From Armatimonadota bacterium (GTDB taxonomy: Bacteria; Armatimonadota; UBA5829; DTJY01), in assembly GCA_029907255.1 (NCBI GenBank), contig JARYMF010000009.1, forward strand, positions 62,001 through 126,000: a stretch of 64,000 nucleotides of DNA. Reading direction: 5' to 3'. A program made the translations under genes and the position numbers. Below, one piece after another: positions 1 through 9,702 of this stretch. Every line of letters starts with the position of its first letter. Positions within the stretch are counted from its first letter, which is position 1. The notes under the pieces were generated by a model. It was not told the origin of the DNA, made no database searches, and saw nothing but the letters and a program-made list of their open reading frames with translations.

Positions 1-3000
1 TATCCTTATAGAATGCAGAACCGCCTGAGCTCAGAACGTATCGTTAGGCAGTATGATTGTGTTATACTTGAGAATGAGTTTCTTCGCTTGACGTTTCTAC
101 CCGATTTTGGTTGTCGCTTGTTCTCTGCATATGATAAGTTGCTCGGGCGTGAAATATTTTACAGAAATGACTGTATAAAACCGGCGCTTATAGCTATCCG
201 AGGCGCATGGATTTCCGGCGGCATCGAGTACAACTTCCCCATTGGCCATTCCGTTTATACTTATTCGAGAATTCCTTATGTTACGCGCCAGAATGCCGAT
301 GGCTCGGTTTCGATTATATTTGGTCATACTGAGCGCATGACGGGGATGCGTTTCACAATGGAAGTTCGTCTTGCTCCCGAGGAGTATCGGTTCTTCCAGC
401 ATGGCAGACTCTATAACGGAACTTCTATGCCCCATCGCCACTATTGGTGGACTAACGCTGGAGTTTATCAGACACCTCGCACCCAACTAATTTATCCAAT
501 GACGATGGCTACTTCTGGCGCTTATGGAGACGAGATGGCGTGGCCTGTCCACAAAGGAACTGACCTAAGCTGGGCATATGCGCATGAAACCTCGTGCGAT
601 ATTTTTGCCACTGAAGTCTACGACGATTTTTTTGGGATTTACTATTGGGATTGGGATTATGGGGTTGCTCACTGGTCGCCCAGGGAGGAATTGCCAGGCA
701 GAAAAGCCTTCTTCTGGGGCAGGGATGAAATGGGTAGGCTTTGGCAGAGAATGCTTACTGAAAATGCTGGCGATTACTTTGAGATTCAAGCAGGAAGATT
801 TGCCACGCAAGGTGATTTTGACTTTCTCATGCCTCATGAGCTTGTTGAGTTTAACGAAGTATGGATACCTGTTGGCCCAACTGGCGGTTTTGTGAAGGCA
901 CACAAAGAAGGCGTTATAAACATACGTGAGGAAGGTGCGGCCACCGAGGTCATCATCCAGATGACTCGAAAGGTTCCTCAAGCTCAAGTTCTGGTTTTGC
1001 AGGGAGGCATTACCATAAAAGAGCGGCGGCTTGATTTATTGCCAGGTTGCGTAGAAAGAATATCAATTGAGCATCCTGCAAAAGAATTGAACATAGAGAT
1101 TAGGGATAGCGGCGGGAGGCCCATTCTCCAATACGATTCTCTTGCGAAAGATAGGATTCGAAATGCGGTGCCGCGCACTAGTGTGATGCCTCCGAAAGTG
1201 CAGACGCCTGATGAAGTACTTCAGGCGGCTTGTGTTTTCGAGCGGTTGGATTCCTTAGCGACTGCGGAGGAGCATTATTGGCGACTACTTGGCACAGAGC
1301 ATGAAGCCGAAGGCCGGAAGGGGCTTGCAAGGCTGAGGTTGCTCGCCGGACGCTTGCAAGAAGCTGCCGAACAGGCACGCATTGCGTTGTGCTTCCGCCA
1401 CGACCCTGAAGCAACGGCATATCTGGCGCTAGCCTTGGGTGATTCGCCGGAGGCTGGAAAGCTTTGGAGGTCGCTTCTTAAAGATACGGTTTTTGGCAAA
1501 CTTGCATCTTGGCGATTGGCTCTAGCAGGTCTACGGGATGGTGCGTACAAAGAGGTTATCCAACTATACGAGAACAATCCTTGTGATCCTCTACTCACCC
1601 TTGCGGCGGCGGTATCAGCTAGAAAACTCGGAGAGACAGAACAGGGGCTTAGTTTGATTTGTAAGTTGCAGGATACAGACCCTTTATGGCGAACGGCGCA
1701 GTGGGAGAGGTATTTCCTCGAAAGTGGGCTTTTTAATTCATCAGACCTGGTTCAATCTTCTGGTAAGAAAAGGCAAGTATATCCAACACTTTTGTTGGAA
1801 GGATTCCAGGAAGACATGGATGCGGCTGCATGGTACTTCGAGCTAGGTTTGTTGGAGGAGGCAAGGGAGGTCATTAATGCTTGGGTCGAATATGGGCCGC
1901 CGGATGATCCATTTTTAAATGGCATTGCAGTTGAGCTTGGAATAGAATTGCCGAGCAAACGCCGGCCAGATGAGTTAGGAATAGTAAATTGTTTTGCTCA
2001 CCGCGGGATATTAATGCGCATTCTTGAAAGGCAGCCTGACGCAGAAGCTAGAACTCACATTGGCTGCATGCTTTACGTTCATGGGCGCATTGATGAGGCA
2101 ATTGAACACTGGAAGCAAGCTTGTGAAGCAGGAAGCGCTAATCATATGCCTTATCGGAACCTTGCATTAGCATACTGGTGTAAGAAGAATGATCCGGAGA
2201 CAGCTTATAAGTTTATGCTAAAGGCGAATCAAGTTAGCCCAGGGGATGCAGAGACTCTGCGTGATTTGGACATTCTGGCTGAGACAACGGGTAGGGATGC
2301 TGAGCGGGTTAAAGTTGCAGAGAATATCCTAAAATATGCGCCGGACGATAGTGGATGTCTGGAACGTGCAGTTAGGGCATTTCTTGAAGTGGGGCGGCTT
2401 GACGAGGCAGTAGAGTTGATAACTACTAAGCGTTTCTTTGTGCCGGAGCTGGCATATCACACACGAATATTATATGTTAGGGCACTCCTTATGCGAGGCG
2501 CGCGACTGTTTAGCGAACGGAACTTTAAAGAGGCGGCTCGAGATTTCCAGAAGGCGACCGAATATCCGGAAAATATCGGGGCGAGCAAATTCCATGATTC
2601 CAGCGATGCCCAGGCATATTATCTCCTTGGTCTTGCGCTAGAGCAGCTTGGCTTAACCAAAGAAGCAGTTCTTGCATGGAAGTCGGCAGCAGATGACATT
2701 GCCGTGCGAGGCGCTGAACAGGCATTTTATGTTGGCCGAGCGCGCGAAAAACTTGGAAGAAAAGATGCAAGTGATGCTTTTGACCTTTTGCTTCCGACAA
2801 GCGCCCTTAGGGATGCGGATAATCCTCATGCTCACGCCCGGGATGCATATCTCCAGGGACTTCATCTTTTGGCAATGGGAGAAGCCGAATCTGCAGCTGT
2901 CTGCTTCAAAACCGCCCGTGAGATTGAGCTATCTGCTCCTGCAAAAATGCATGCATACCTCGAGGCTGTTTGCCAAACCCGTTCCGAAGGCCGCCGAATG

Positions 3001-3042
3001 CCAATTCCGGTCTGGTGGACGGTCGAACCCACAGCAGTATAG
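1..3042 (+). CDS. DUF5107 domain plus TPR protein, 5'-truncated by the window edge
   Basis: The first methionine in the window is at base 13, but the frame is open to base 1 and reads YPYR just before it, which fits the YPYP-type start of the DUF5107 fold. The gene therefore begins upstream. The first ~310 residues form the DUF5107 domain (galactose-mutarotase-like beta sandwich): LENEFLRLTFLPDFGCRL, then ALIAIRGAWISGGIEYNFP, then the HYWWTNAGVY stretch. The remaining ~650 residues are helical repeats of TPR type, for example the GKRQ/GRLDEAVEL-like helices. DUF5107-TPR proteins are known from glycan-using bacteria and have no proven enzyme activity; a carbohydrate-binding or epimerase-like role is inferred. 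No signal peptide can be judged because the N-terminus is missing. It is convergent with the TSUP gene that follows. Confidence 0.85.
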   Translation, partial: YPYRMQNRLSSERIVRQYDCVILENEFLRLTFLPDFGCRLFSAYDKLLGREIFYRNDCIKPALIAIRGAWISGGIEYNFPIGHSVYTYSRIPYVTRQNADGSVSIIFGHTERMTGMRFTMEVRLAPEEYRFFQHGRLYNGTSMPHRHYWWTNAGVYQTPRTQLIYPMTMATSGAYGDEMAWPVHKGTDLSWAYAHETSCDIFATEVYDDFFGIYYWDWDYGVAHWSPREELPGRKAFFWGRDEMGRLWQRMLTENAGDYFEIQAGRFATQGDFDFLMPHELVEFNEVWIPVGPTGGFVKAHKEGVINIREEGAATEVIIQMTRKVPQAQVLVLQGGITIKERRLDLLPGCVERISIEHPAKELNIEIRDSGGRPILQYDSLAKDRIRNAVPRTSVMPPKVQTPDEVLQAACVFERLDSLATAEEHYWRLLGTEHEAEGRKGLARLRLLAGRLQEAAEQARIALCFRHDPEATAYLALALGDSPEAGKLWRSLLKDTVFGKLASWRLALAGLRDGAYKEVIQLYENNPCDPLLTLAAAVSARKLGETEQGLSLICKLQDTDPLWRTAQWERYFLESGLFNSSDLVQSSGKKRQVYPTLLLEGFQEDMDAAAWYFELGLLEEAREVINAWVEYGPPDDPFLNGIAVELGIELPSKRRPDELGIVNCFAHRGILMRILERQPDAEARTHIGCMLYVHGRIDEAIEHWKQACEAGSANHMPYRNLALAYWCKKNDPETAYKFMLKANQVSPGDAETLRDLDILAETTGRDAERVKVAENILKYAPDDSGCLERAVRAFLEVGRLDEAVELITTKRFFVPELAYHTRILYVRALLMRGARLFSERNFKEAARDFQKATEYPENIGASKFHDSSDAQAYYLLGLALEQLGLTKEAVLAWKSAADDIAVRGAEQAFYVGRAREKLGRKDASDAFDLLLPTSALRDADNPHAHARDAYLQGLHLLAMGEAESAAVCFKTAREIELSAPAKMHAYLEAVCQTRSEGRRMPIPVWWTVEPTAV

Positions 3043-3087
3043 GCATTCATTAACTTGTCAGTTAGTTCGGCTTTAAAGCGATAGAAA

Positions 3088-3109
3088 GGCCACGACATGA
3101 GCCGTGGCC
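3088..3109. terminator. possible bidirectional hairpin between convergent genes
   Basis: A 7-bp perfect stem (GGCCACG / CGTGGCC) with an 8-base loop lies between two convergent genes. On the minus strand it is followed by TTTCTATCG, a poor T-tract; on the plus strand there is none. It may end transcription of the TSUP gene or of both genes. I see no gene in the rest of this 199-base gap. Confidence 0.35.
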
Positions 3110-3241
3110 CTAAATGAGGATGAAGGAGATAGATTCGGCAATATTCGGTCTATAATGCCTGATAGATTTACCAGGCTCGCCGATAAGTATAGGGCTATAA
3201 TGGCTGCTTGTCAATCGGTGAGTATAAAATTTCCTTGAAGG

Positions 3242-4030
3242 CTACGCCGGCTTTGCTTGGCGCGGTCTGGCCATGCTTACTCCAAATGCTAACATTAGCA
3301 AGCCAAACATTGCTTTAAGGGTAACTTCTTCTGCACCGATGGCTATCTTTGAGCCTACCAGACTGCCAATAAATCCTCCAATTGCTACCCATACGGCTAC
3401 CTTTAGTCTCACGTTGCCCTGGGTGTAGTGCATTAGCGAGCCGGAAACTGAGACAGGCACTATAACTGCTAACGAAATGCCTTGAGCAAGCTTTTGTGGA
3501 AAGCCTAACAATAATACCAACGTTGGGATCATAATTACTCCGCCGCCAATGCCAAGAAGTCCGCTTAAGATGCCCGTTACTAGACCTGCAATTATTACCA
3601 GGAAACCTCCTGCAAACGAAGCGGCATCGATGATTTGAGCATGATTTCCGGTAGAGCTCCCGTTTATTATCCAATCAGCGATCATTCTCAAGCCAATTAG
3701 TACTAAGAAGATGCCGAAGAACTGCCTTAGCCTGCGATTGCTACATATCGAGCATAACTTTGCGCCAATGATTGCGCCAATCACGCCACCAAAAGCCATC
3801 TCGGTGCCGATTAACCAATCAACTTTCCCGTGAGTGCTGTAGTAGCATGCGCCTGTAACTGCTGAGAGAAGGATGGCAACTAGTGAGGTGCCGTGGGCCT
3901 GACGCTGGGATAGGTGAACTAAATAAACCAGCGCTGGTACAACTATTACTCCACCGCCGATGCCTAGAAGTCCACTCATCATGCCTGCGGTAAATCCGAT
4001 GGCGACTGAGAGGAAGATTCTATATGGCAA
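3242..4030 (-). CDS. TSUP family (TauE/SafE, DUF81) membrane permease
   Basis: A 262-residue, very hydrophobic protein with about eight membrane segments arranged as two similar halves. Each half opens with the family glycine motif: GMMSGLLGIGGGVIVVPAL near residue 15 and GILSGLLGIGGGVIMIPTL near residue 155. This internal duplication and the length are typical of TSUP permeases, which export or import sulfite, sulfonates, sulfoacetate or other small organosulfur anions. The substrate cannot be read from sequence and no sulfur-metabolism gene is adjacent. It is divergent from the oxidoreductase gene at 4240 and convergent with the DUF5107 gene. Confidence 0.88.
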   Translation of the reverse strand: MPYRIFLSVAIGFTAGMMSGLLGIGGGVIVVPALVYLVHLSQRQAHGTSLVAILLSAVTGACYYSTHGKVDWLIGTEMAFGGVIGAIIGAKLCSICSNRRLRQFFGIFLVLIGLRMIADWIINGSSTGNHAQIIDAASFAGGFLVIIAGLVTGILSGLLGIGGGVIMIPTLVLLLGFPQKLAQGISLAVIVPVSVSGSLMHYTQGNVRLKVAVWVAIGGFIGSLVGSKIAIGAEEVTLKAMFGLLMLAFGVSMARPRQAKPA

Positions 4031-4239
4031 GCATCCGCTACGTGTACTTCTTGAGGTGCTCAGTTTTTTGTTCCTTTCCTACTTATTTGTGCATGCCAGC
4101 CCACATTATACTCTAGCTTCTATTAGTGAAGCAAGAACTGGGCTTCGTATGGAGGATAAACATAGGCTCGTGGTGAATACGAAAGTTAGCCAGTATTTCG
4201 AGCTGGAAGTTTAAAGTCTTCGTTTTGGAGGTTTCTAAT

Positions 4240-5568
4240 TTGGTTTACAAAGAAGGTCTTTCAAGACGTGAGTTTCTGGCAAAGTCGGTCACGGGGCTGG
4301 CTGTTGCTGGAATCCCTGCATGGTTTGCTAAGGAAGTTGAGGCTTCCAATAAAGAAGCTCTTGCTGCCGAGACCCGTAGGATAGCCAAAAATGATACTAT
4401 ACAATTTGGAGTAATTGGCACCGGTGGTAGCAAGGGTGGATATAGAATGGGGTTGCATAATGCCCGCGCAGCTGCCAATCGCAATGGGTGCAAGATTGTT
4501 GCTGCATGCGATGTGGATGCTCAGCATCTAAAAGAGGCATGTGAAGAGTTTGGCCCTGATTGCAAAGGTTATCGTGATTTTCGGGAAGTCCTTGCTCGCA
4601 AAGATATAGATGCGGTAATTATTGGGACGCCTGATCATTGGCATGCATACATGTGCATCGCGGCGATGAAAGCTGGTAAGCATGTGTACTGCGAGAAGCC
4701 GCTCACGCTTACGATAGATGAGGGGAAAAAGCTTGTTAAAGTCTGGCGTGAAACAAAGCGCATATTCCAGACGGGAAGCCAACAGCGTTCGGATGCGAAA
4801 TTTCGACTTGCCTGTGAATTGGTGAGAAATGGCCGCATCGGTAGAATCAAGTGGGTAGAAACGCATTTACCAACTGGTCCAAGGGGCGGACCATTCGAGG
4901 TGAAGCCTGTACCGGAGGATCTCGATTGGGATATGTGGCTTGGTCCCGCATTCAAAACCGATTATGTTCCCGAACGAACGCATGGGACTTTCAGATGGTG
5001 GATGGAGTATTCTGGGGGGATGCTTACAGACTGGGGTGCGCATCATAATGACATCGCCCAATGGGGACTCGGAACAGAGCGCTCAGGACCTATCCAAGTC
5101 TATGGAAGCGCCGAAGCGCCCAACCCATGCCCGAATTGTTACAACACGTTCCCCGCGTTTGATGTTACGTTCATCTATCCTGGTGGCATTAGACTTCGAT
5201 GTACCAACCAAGGAGAGAACGGCGTACACTTCCAGGGTGATGAAGGCTGGATATTTGTGAGCCGTGGCAAGATTGAAGCTAGCGATCCTCGTCTTCTCGA
5301 GGATCCGCTACCTGCAAACGCCGTTAGGCTTTATGAATCCAACGACCATATGGGCAACTTTATAGAATGTATTCGCGATGGGAAGAGGCAACCAATCTGC
5401 GATGCAGAAATTGGCCATAGGTCAGTGACTGTCTGCCATCTTGCAAATATCTCTCTCCGTCTTGGTGGGCGGAAGTTGGATTGGGACCCAAAGAAAGAGG
5501 AGTTCGTCAACGACGACGAGGCAAATCTGTTTCTAAGCAGGCCAGGCCGCAAGCCATGGCGTATATAA
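4240..5568 (+). CDS. Tat-exported Gfo/Idh/MocA family oxidoreductase
   Basis: NAD(P)-dependent oxidoreductase of the Gfo/Idh/MocA family (sugar, inositol or amino-sugar dehydrogenases). The N-terminus has a twin-arginine signal (SRREFL, then a hydrophobic stretch ending near AWFAKEVEAS), so the protein is probably exported folded with its cofactor, as in glucose-fructose oxidoreductase. The Rossmann segment starts at QFGVIGTGGSKGGYR, and the family motif EKPLTLT (catalytic-type Lys after GKHVYC) is present, as is the GGMLTDWGAHHNDIAQWGL motif of the C-terminal domain. The start chosen is TTG 4240, placed 8 bases after GGAGG (4227-4231); a TTG at 4225 overlaps that site and lacks its own. Its role in glycan turnover is inferred from the neighbours. 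Confidence 0.9.
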   Translation: MVYKEGLSRREFLAKSVTGLAVAGIPAWFAKEVEASNKEALAAETRRIAKNDTIQFGVIGTGGSKGGYRMGLHNARAAANRNGCKIVAACDVDAQHLKEACEEFGPDCKGYRDFREVLARKDIDAVIIGTPDHWHAYMCIAAMKAGKHVYCEKPLTLTIDEGKKLVKVWRETKRIFQTGSQQRSDAKFRLACELVRNGRIGRIKWVETHLPTGPRGGPFEVKPVPEDLDWDMWLGPAFKTDYVPERTHGTFRWWMEYSGGMLTDWGAHHNDIAQWGLGTERSGPIQVYGSAEAPNPCPNCYNTFPAFDVTFIYPGGIRLRCTNQGENGVHFQGDEGWIFVSRGKIEASDPRLLEDPLPANAVRLYESNDHMGNFIECIRDGKRQPICDAEIGHRSVTVCHLANISLRLGGRKLDWDPKKEEFVNDDEANLFLSRPGRKPWRI

Positions 5569-5619
5569 TAAATCGGAAGCGTTGAACTGCTAAGCAAGGC
5601 TTATTGTTTTTGGGTTCTA

Positions 5620-7704
5620 TCACCGCGGTTCCGGCATTTTTGCTGAGAGGTCGCGCACGAGGCGCGGGTCAGGCTTGAGGCCATATTTTTGGCAGAGATG
5701 GATGTGGTTCCAAGCTTGGCGATACTTTCCTGTAAGGAAAAGCGATACGGCAAGGTTGTGGTGGGCCTCGGCATTCTGAGGTTCGATTTTTACGACTTTC
5801 AAGAAATAAGGTATAGCTGCTTTATGCCTTCCTTGCTCGGCAAGCAGCGCCCCGAGGTTTAGATTAGCGTTTACATGATTTGGCGCAATCTCAATGGCGC
5901 GGCGGTAGTGTTCAATGGCTTCCTCGATTTTGCCTTGGTCAGTCAATGCAATCCCTAGATTGTGGTGCGCCTCAACGCACTGCGAATCAATCTGGATGGC
6001 TTTTTTCCATTCTTGAATTGCTTCTGCTATCTTGCCCTTGGCGCTGAGTGCAGTCCCAAGGTCATTGTGCATTGCTGCCGAATCAGGCGCTGCTTGGCCA
6101 AGCTTCCTGTACTCGGCGATTGCTTCATCAACTTTTCCTTCCTCTTTGAGAACAGCCCCCAGGCTGATACGGGCCTTCGCATTCGATGGTTCGAGTTCTA
6201 ATACCCTTCGGTACATATGCTCAGCTTCTGCCCACTTTTTCTGCCGTCGGAAAGCATTCCCCATGTTGTTCAATGCATCCACATATGTAGGCCTGATTCT
6301 AATAGCAATTTGATAGTGCGCTGCGGCCTCATCCGCACGCCCGGCATCTTCGAGTGCTGCTCCATAATTATTGTGTGCTAGGTAGTTGCCCCTAGTAACG
6401 TGGATTGCATGGCTGAAAAGCGTAAGGGCATTTTTCCAGTAGCCGACTTGAGTGCGGGTGCATAAAGTTAAAGCGAAGAGAGAGAAGATGGCCACGGGTG
6501 GGAGAGCTGAGCGAATAAAGAAAGCAAATGGGCGATATTCTCCGTTCCTTTTTTCACCCATTCTTTCTTTTGTGGCTGTATTTCCGATGAGCTCAGGGAT
6601 TCCCCATGCAATTATCACGAAAAGACCAATCAGTGGTATATAGGTATACCTATCTGCCATCGCCTGTGCTCCAACTTGGACAATTCCAATTACTGGAACG
6701 AGAGTTCCCACGTACCAGAGCCAACCTACTGTGATGTAAGGCCGTTTATGGTATGCGTTGACAGCTAGCAAAGTAATTGCGACGAGGATGAATGCCGCGG
6801 CGATTGTTTGCCATTCAGGGAGGTTTCGAACAGGATGTGGGTATAGCACTGATAGCGCCCTTGGCCAAATCATCTTAAGAATATAAGCTACGTAGGAGAC
6901 AAATGCATTTGCGAGGCGGATGCCAATCGGCATTAGCTCTCCTTCTCGTCCCATTGCGCCTGCTGCCTGTTGGACGCGATATGTGATTATGCTTGAGGCA
7001 AACGATAGGATAAAAAGCGGTATTTTTTCGACCACCAGCTTTGAAATTATTGATGGCTTAATGGATGGTGAACGTTTAGAAAGTGCTAAGCGTCCTATTG
7101 GCCAGTAATCAAGTAGGAGTAGTACGAAAGGCAGGGTTACAAGCATAGGCTTTGACATTAGGCCTAGCACAAAGAAAAGCACTACAGGTATATATGTTTT
7201 GATTCCTGGGGATTTAGAGTATCGAAAATACGCCCAAATTGTTAGCAGTAGAAAGAATGTACTGAGTAGATCTTTTCGTTCCGCCACCCATGCTACCGAT
7301 TCCACGTGAAGGGGATGAAGCGCAAATAAACCTGCGACAAAGGCGCTCCTCCACGTAAACCCTGTTACTTGTGCAAATATAAAGAAGAGCAAGATTGAAT
7401 TTAATGCATGAAGGACTATGTTGGTTGCGTGGTGGCCTGCCGGTTTCAAGCCAAAAAGTTGGCAGTCAAATGCATGGGATAGCCAAGTGATAGGGTGCCA
7501 ATTCGCGGCCCGCACAGAAGTGAATGCCCATGCAACTGCCTTGGGAGTTAGCCCCTCTTGAACATTTTTGTTCTCAGATACGTAAGGTCGGTCATCAAAA
7601 ACAAATTCGTGCCTGAGCGTCGGCCAATAAGCGGCGAGTATAGTCAACGCAAGAAACAGGCTTATGGCTAATCGCTGACCAAATTGACTGCGATGCCATG
7701 CCAT
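5620..7704 (-). CDS. TMTC-like (GT105-type, DUF1736-like) membrane protein with C-terminal TPRs, copy 1
   Basis: A 694-residue protein with an N-terminal membrane half (~residues 10-410, about ten hydrophobic segments) and seven TPR repeats (~425-660). The first outer loop carries VFDDRPYV, an acidic pair where GT-C fold glycosyltransferases keep their catalytic acid. The loop HPLHVESVAWVAERKD is the signature of bacterial proteins related to eukaryotic TMTC O-mannosyltransferases. A role as polyprenyl-phosphate-sugar dependent protein glycosyltransferase is inferred, not shown. The C-terminus ends in the cap motif YRQAWNHIHLCQKYG...LSAKMPEP, shared with proteins 38-46 kb away. GGGAGGAG lies 7 bases before ATG 7704. 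This is a stand-alone member of the family whose other four copies sit at 41.5-49.5 kb. Confidence 0.85.
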   Translation of the reverse strand: MAWHRSQFGQRLAISLFLALTILAAYWPTLRHEFVFDDRPYVSENKNVQEGLTPKAVAWAFTSVRAANWHPITWLSHAFDCQLFGLKPAGHHATNIVLHALNSILLFFIFAQVTGFTWRSAFVAGLFALHPLHVESVAWVAERKDLLSTFFLLLTIWAYFRYSKSPGIKTYIPVVLFFVLGLMSKPMLVTLPFVLLLLDYWPIGRLALSKRSPSIKPSIISKLVVEKIPLFILSFASSIITYRVQQAAGAMGREGELMPIGIRLANAFVSYVAYILKMIWPRALSVLYPHPVRNLPEWQTIAAAFILVAITLLAVNAYHKRPYITVGWLWYVGTLVPVIGIVQVGAQAMADRYTYIPLIGLFVIIAWGIPELIGNTATKERMGEKRNGEYRPFAFFIRSALPPVAIFSLFALTLCTRTQVGYWKNALTLFSHAIHVTRGNYLAHNNYGAALEDAGRADEAAAHYQIAIRIRPTYVDALNNMGNAFRRQKKWAEAEHMYRRVLELEPSNAKARISLGAVLKEEGKVDEAIAEYRKLGQAAPDSAAMHNDLGTALSAKGKIAEAIQEWKKAIQIDSQCVEAHHNLGIALTDQGKIEEAIEHYRRAIEIAPNHVNANLNLGALLAEQGRHKAAIPYFLKVVKIEPQNAEAHHNLAVSLFLTGKYRQAWNHIHLCQKYGLKPDPRLVRDLSAKMPEPR

Positions 7705-7923
7705 TTGAACGCTCCTCCCAGGATTTATAGTGCAATTGAGGTATTCGATGATAGTACGAGGTAAACCTGCTTCGCTTTGCCCTTTGGTGCGTTATTGTCG
7801 TAGGGGTTTAAAAGTTTTTTCATCTTAAGTCGAATAGCGGTATTTTGATTGTCAGATGGTGTTCTTAGGTATCTTGCCCTTAAATGAAGGAACTTATGAT
7901 GCAAAAGTAGAAGAGGTGGTAAA

Positions 7924-8394
7924 TTGAGTTTATCGCCAATAACTTTCCAAGGGGCCAACATTATGGAGTGCCAAACATTGCCGATTGCGTTGTTTGTGCT
8001 TCTTATTGCCATATCTGCCGGCGTGGCGGCTTGTGGGTTGACCAAAAACAAATATTACTTAGTTGGGGTTGCATTGTTAGTTGGGATTGTCGGAGCGGTT
8101 TTGCTTGCAATATTTACCCAGATATCAATGCGTCCAGCCGGAATTGCTTTTGCAGTTATCTTCACAGTCCTTGGCTTGCTGATTTCTTTCGAAGCCAATA
8201 AGAAGCGCGATAGGGAGCTTTGGCTTCAGGGTCTTGCACAATTTTTAGTAGGAGGTGCTCTTCTAGCATATACACAGGCTTCAAACTTACTAAAAGGAAT
8301 AAGCGGTGGGATAATTGCAGTAAACATCCCTTGGTTCATTGTTTGTGTGTTGCTCATTGTCTTGGTTGTTAAGACATCAAAGCGCAAGTTATGA
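7924..8394 (+). CDS. small four-helix membrane protein of unknown function
   Basis: A 156-residue protein with four predicted membrane helices: PIALFVLLIAISAGVAACG, YYLVGVALLVGIVGAVLLAIF, a pair around AGIAFAVIFTVLGLLISF, and the end IPWFIVCVLLIVLVV. I do not recognise the family. The start is uncertain: TTG 7924 follows GAGGTG by 5 bases, while ATG 7963 follows AAGGGG by 8 bases and begins right at the first membrane helix. It stands alone, divergent from the TMTC-like gene at 7704 and convergent with the MFS gene. Calling it a real gene rests on its length, its hydrophobic periodicity and the ribosome-binding sites. Confidence 0.6.
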   Translation: MSLSPITFQGANIMECQTLPIALFVLLIAISAGVAACGLTKNKYYLVGVALLVGIVGAVLLAIFTQISMRPAGIAFAVIFTVLGLLISFEANKKRDRELWLQGLAQFLVGGALLAYTQASNLLKGISGGIIAVNIPWFIVCVLLIVLVVKTSKRKL

Positions 8395-8450
8395 TTAGGA
8401 GGCGAGTGATATAGGTTTCTTCCCAAGGGGTGTTCGTAAAGATTAGAGCA

Positions 8451-9626
8451 CTACCTCTGCCGATTTGAATGCCAATAAACTAAGCCTGAAAGCATGAGCA
8501 GTGCTGCAAATATTGCCGTTGCCATATAAGGCGCTCGTAATGAAATCATCTCGGCTGTTTCTCCACCGACCAAACTGCCGAGAATGTTACCTCCAGCTAC
8601 TAGTGACTCGTGGATTCCTGTATTCCTGCCCATATTTATCCTTGCTTGCAACCCATAATAAAGCGCCGCTGTATAAGCTATTCCGAGCCCAACCCCCTGG
8701 ATTAGGAAGGCGCTTGCGAAAAAAGCGGCTATTGAGGTATAGAATACTACCAGCCCCGAGACTAACACCATCCCTTGTGCGAGCAACAAAGGCCATAGTT
8801 TGCCTCGCCACCATGGTCCGGCGCCTGCGACGGCGATTCCGAGTGCCTGGCCAACTAACAGCATGCCAACAAGGAGTCCAATTTCTCCAGGTTTCATCCC
8901 TAACTCAACTGCAAGCTTTGGGAAAAGCTGTCGGGCAGCCGCATATGCAAAAAAACCTAGGAAGTGTCCCATTCTTGCGATGGCTAGCAGTGGACCTGGG
9001 CTAGGTCCCGCTGACGGGGATAATCCTTTTGAATCAGAATGTTGCATATAGGTGTAGGTTTTATGCCAAGCATACACTAGGATGATTACTAAGGCAACGA
9101 AAAGCGCTCCAATTTCAAAGGGGAGTCCGCGGCTTTTGGCGAAAGTGTATCCAGCTACCAAACCACATGTTGCGCCACCTATCGTCCACCCGGCATTGAA
9201 CGCAGAAAGATTTTTCCTGAGTTCTCCAATTGGGCTCCTGTCGCCAATGAAAGCTTGGAGGGAGGGATAAAACGCACCTATTGATGCCATAAAGAGGATG
9301 TAAATTATTAGAATTTCGGCATTGTTTTGTGAAAAAGAGAGGCCAAGACATGCAATGCATGCTAGAACAGCGGAGGGGAAAATTACGGTGGTACGGCCGA
9401 TTTTTTCAGATAGTGCACCGGATGCAAGACATACTGGCAGGCGCACGCTTTGAGCTGTCCAACCGAGAAGCCCTAGAAAATGAGGACTTGCGCCAAACTG
9501 GATTGCTAGCAGAGGAAGGGCGACCTGAACCAGAGCTATCATACCATCCATTAGGGCTGGGATGGTAAAGCAAAAAAACCTCATATAAAATGTGTTTATT
9601 TTGCTCATGAACAAGGAGTATTTCAC
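8451..9626 (-). CDS. Major facilitator superfamily (MFS) transporter
   Basis: A 391-residue protein with about twelve membrane segments. The loop after helix 2 reads GALSEKIGRTTVIFPS, a match to the MFS motif A pattern (G-x3-D/E-x2-G-R). The two six-helix halves are separated by a polar loop containing QHSDSKGLSPSAGPSPGP. It resembles bacterial drug or metabolite:proton antiporters; the substrate is unknown. The GTG at 9626 opens the frame, but no good Shine-Dalgarno precedes it, and ATG 9608 (MSKINTFY) is an equally possible start. It is divergent from the ferredoxin gene across 76 bases. Confidence 0.85.
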   Translation of the reverse strand: MKYSLFMSKINTFYMRFFCFTIPALMDGMIALVQVALPLLAIQFGASPHFLGLLGWTAQSVRLPVCLASGALSEKIGRTTVIFPSAVLACIACLGLSFSQNNAEILIIYILFMASIGAFYPSLQAFIGDRSPIGELRKNLSAFNAGWTIGGATCGLVAGYTFAKSRGLPFEIGALFVALVIILVYAWHKTYTYMQHSDSKGLSPSAGPSPGPLLAIARMGHFLGFFAYAAARQLFPKLAVELGMKPGEIGLLVGMLLVGQALGIAVAGAGPWWRGKLWPLLLAQGMVLVSGLVVFYTSIAAFFASAFLIQGVGLGIAYTAALYYGLQARINMGRNTGIHESLVAGGNILGSLVGGETAEMISLRAPYMATAIFAALLMLSGLVYWHSNRQR

Positions 9627-9702
9627 CGTAAGGGGAGAATAATCCTCTGTGTATTTAAATACATAAATGGGAAAAGTAAAAAGAAAAGAAAGGAGGATTC
9701 AA

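Noticed and set aside
3960-4214. 84-codon plus-strand reading frame opposite the TSUP gene start
   Set aside because: Most of it is antisense to the TSUP N-terminus, it has no ribosome-binding site, and its translation shows no family pattern.
5569-5619. Terminator between the convergent oxidoreductase and TMTC-like genes
   Set aside because: Only a short imperfect stem near AAGCAAGGCTT followed by a few T's; too weak to annotate.
7296-7312. CACGTG within a parS-like sequence in the TMTC-like gene (also near 41962)
   Set aside because: Only part of the parS consensus matches; the bases encode the conserved His-Val-Glu of HPLHVES and recur in the paralogues for that reason.
9651-9662. Perfect palindrome GTATTTAAATAC between the MFS and ferredoxin genes
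   Set aside because: Pure AT-rich core in a divergent intergenic region; could be an operator but chance is as likely, and nothing else supports it.
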